In this document: in pieces, positions 5,561-5,721 of the stretch
How positions within the stretch are numbered: position 1 is the stretch's first letter
Layout of the letters: the number at the start of each line of letters is the position of its first letter
Assembly (NCBI GenBank): GCA_002392275.1
Contig: DGGQ01000136.1
Coordinates: 1 to 5,721 of the forward strand
Origin: Treponema sp. UBA3870
GTDB lineage: Bacteria > Spirochaetota > Spirochaetia > Treponematales > Treponemataceae
Reading direction: 5' to 3'
Length of the DNA stretch: 5,721 nucleotides
Translations under genes and position numbers: made by a program
The notes under the pieces: model-generated
What the model saw: only the letters and a program-made list of their open reading frames with translations
The model's database searches: none
Told to the model about the DNA's origin: nothing

Positions 5561-5589
5561 TTGACAATAGTTTGAAATAAAACTATATT
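5561..5589 (+). promoter_or_regulatory. Strong sigma-70 promoter downstream of the ATPase gene
   Basis: TTGACA (5561-5566) and TATATT (5584-5589) are exactly 17 bases apart, giving a start at about 5595-5598. It reads rightward into two hairpins and out of the window, so it drives either a small structured RNA or the next gene. GCAATTGC (5598-5605), a perfect palindrome, lies at the expected start. Confidence 0.75.
5567..5586. promoter_or_regulatory. Palindromic operator candidate inside the promoter
   Basis: ATAGTTT (5567-5573) and AAACTAT (5580-5586) form a perfect 7-bp inverted repeat with a 6-base centre, filling the spacer and entering the -10 box. A dimeric repressor bound there would block RNA polymerase. 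The size is typical of MarR- or TetR-type sites; the regulator is unknown. Confidence 0.45.
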
Positions 5590-5612
5590 TCTTTTCAGCA
5601 ATTGCAATAGGA

Positions 5613-5651
5613 CATCTCTAAAAATTCATTTTCAATGACTTTTTAGAGATG
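5613..5651. repeat. Perfect 12-bp hairpin
   Basis: CATCTCTAAAAA (5613-5624) is the exact reverse complement of TTTTTAGAGATG (5640-5651), with a 15-base loop. No U tract follows on the plus strand, so it is a structural or repeat element rather than a terminator. It starts about 16 bases after the predicted transcription start. Confidence 0.8.
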
Positions 5652-5653
5652 CC

Positions 5654-5700
5654 TGCGAGTTAAAAAGCCTGAAATTACAGTCTTTTTAACATCGCATTTT
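5654..5700. repeat. Second long hairpin, possibly a weak terminator
   Basis: TGCGA (5654-5658) pairs with TCGCA (5692-5696), GTTAAAAAG (5659-5667) with CTTTTTAAC (5682-5690), and CTG (5669-5671) with CAG (5678-5680): 17 pairs with one bulged A and one C-T mismatch around an AAATTA loop. TTTT (5697-5700) follows. It might end the ATPase transcript, since no better terminator is seen between 5524 and 5612, but the U tract is short. Confidence 0.7.
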
Positions 5701-5709
5701 CATGGTTAC

Positions 5710-5718
5710 CTCTAAAAA
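5710..5718. repeat. Third CTCTAAAAA copy, probable arm of a cut-off hairpin
   Basis: CTCTAAAAA here repeats the core of the left arm at 5616-5624, whose complement is at 5640-5648. The window ends three bases later, so any pairing arm would lie outside. Confidence 0.4.
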
Positions 5719-5721
5719 CTG

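Noticed and set aside
5609..5721. End of an insertion sequence
   Set aside because: The arms could be terminal repeats, but there is no transposase fragment, no target-site duplication that I can define, and the window ends too early; kept only as one option in the hairpin-array finding.
1..5721. CRISPR array, tRNA or rRNA genes
   Set aside because: No regularly spaced repeats, no cloverleaf with a T-loop and no rRNA-like conserved stretch was found on either strand by eye.

Overview
The window looks like a piece of a spirochaete chromosome, most likely a host-associated Treponema. The reasons are a secreted protein whose C-terminus resembles the spirochaete P13 porin family, a treponemal-style lipoprotein, an XRE regulator of a type common in treponemes, and a moderately A+T-rich composition. 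The genus is an inference from protein character, not from a marker gene. There are five convincing protein genes, no rRNA, tRNA, CRISPR array or transposase, and short intergenic spaces that are unusually rich in readable regulatory signals.

Left part (1-2272): a gene for a surface or periplasmic lipoprotein (152-1621) built from two diverged copies of a roughly 215-residue aromatic-rich unit is followed by a single-domain bacteriohemerythrin (1680-2186) with all seven iron ligands, its own extended -10 promoter and a TTG start. A hairpin between 2186 and 2235 is the terminator of the convergent gene on the minus strand.

Middle part (2273-4099): a minus-strand gene (2273-3595) encodes an exported protein with a long coiled coil, a beta-rich middle and a P13-like C-terminal membrane region. 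It is divergent from a 120-residue XRE helix-turn-helix regulator (3737-4099). The roughly 140 bases between their starts hold repeated TTTCCACAAT-type boxes, one pair forming an inverted repeat around a candidate -10 of the exported protein gene. Autoregulation and control of the neighbour by the XRE protein is a reasonable inference.

Right part (4100-5721): a near-consensus promoter (TTGACA, 17 bases, TACAAT) is followed at once by a 10-bp hairpin with a U tract, then by the ribosome site and start of a 418-residue AAA_14/DUF4143 ATPase. The leader can be read from its extreme 5' end as a 17-codon ORF through the hairpin, stopping on the ribosome site of the ATPase. This looks like an attenuator. 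Downstream of the ATPase, a second near-consensus promoter (TTGACA, 17 bases, TATATT), carrying a palindrome between its boxes, fires into two strong consecutive hairpins and the first arm of a probable third. That is either a structured RNA, a regulated leader of the next gene, or a short palindromic repeat element.

The genes do not form one pathway: each appears to be its own transcription unit. The most interesting material is the pair of promoter-hairpin leaders on either side of the ATPase gene.
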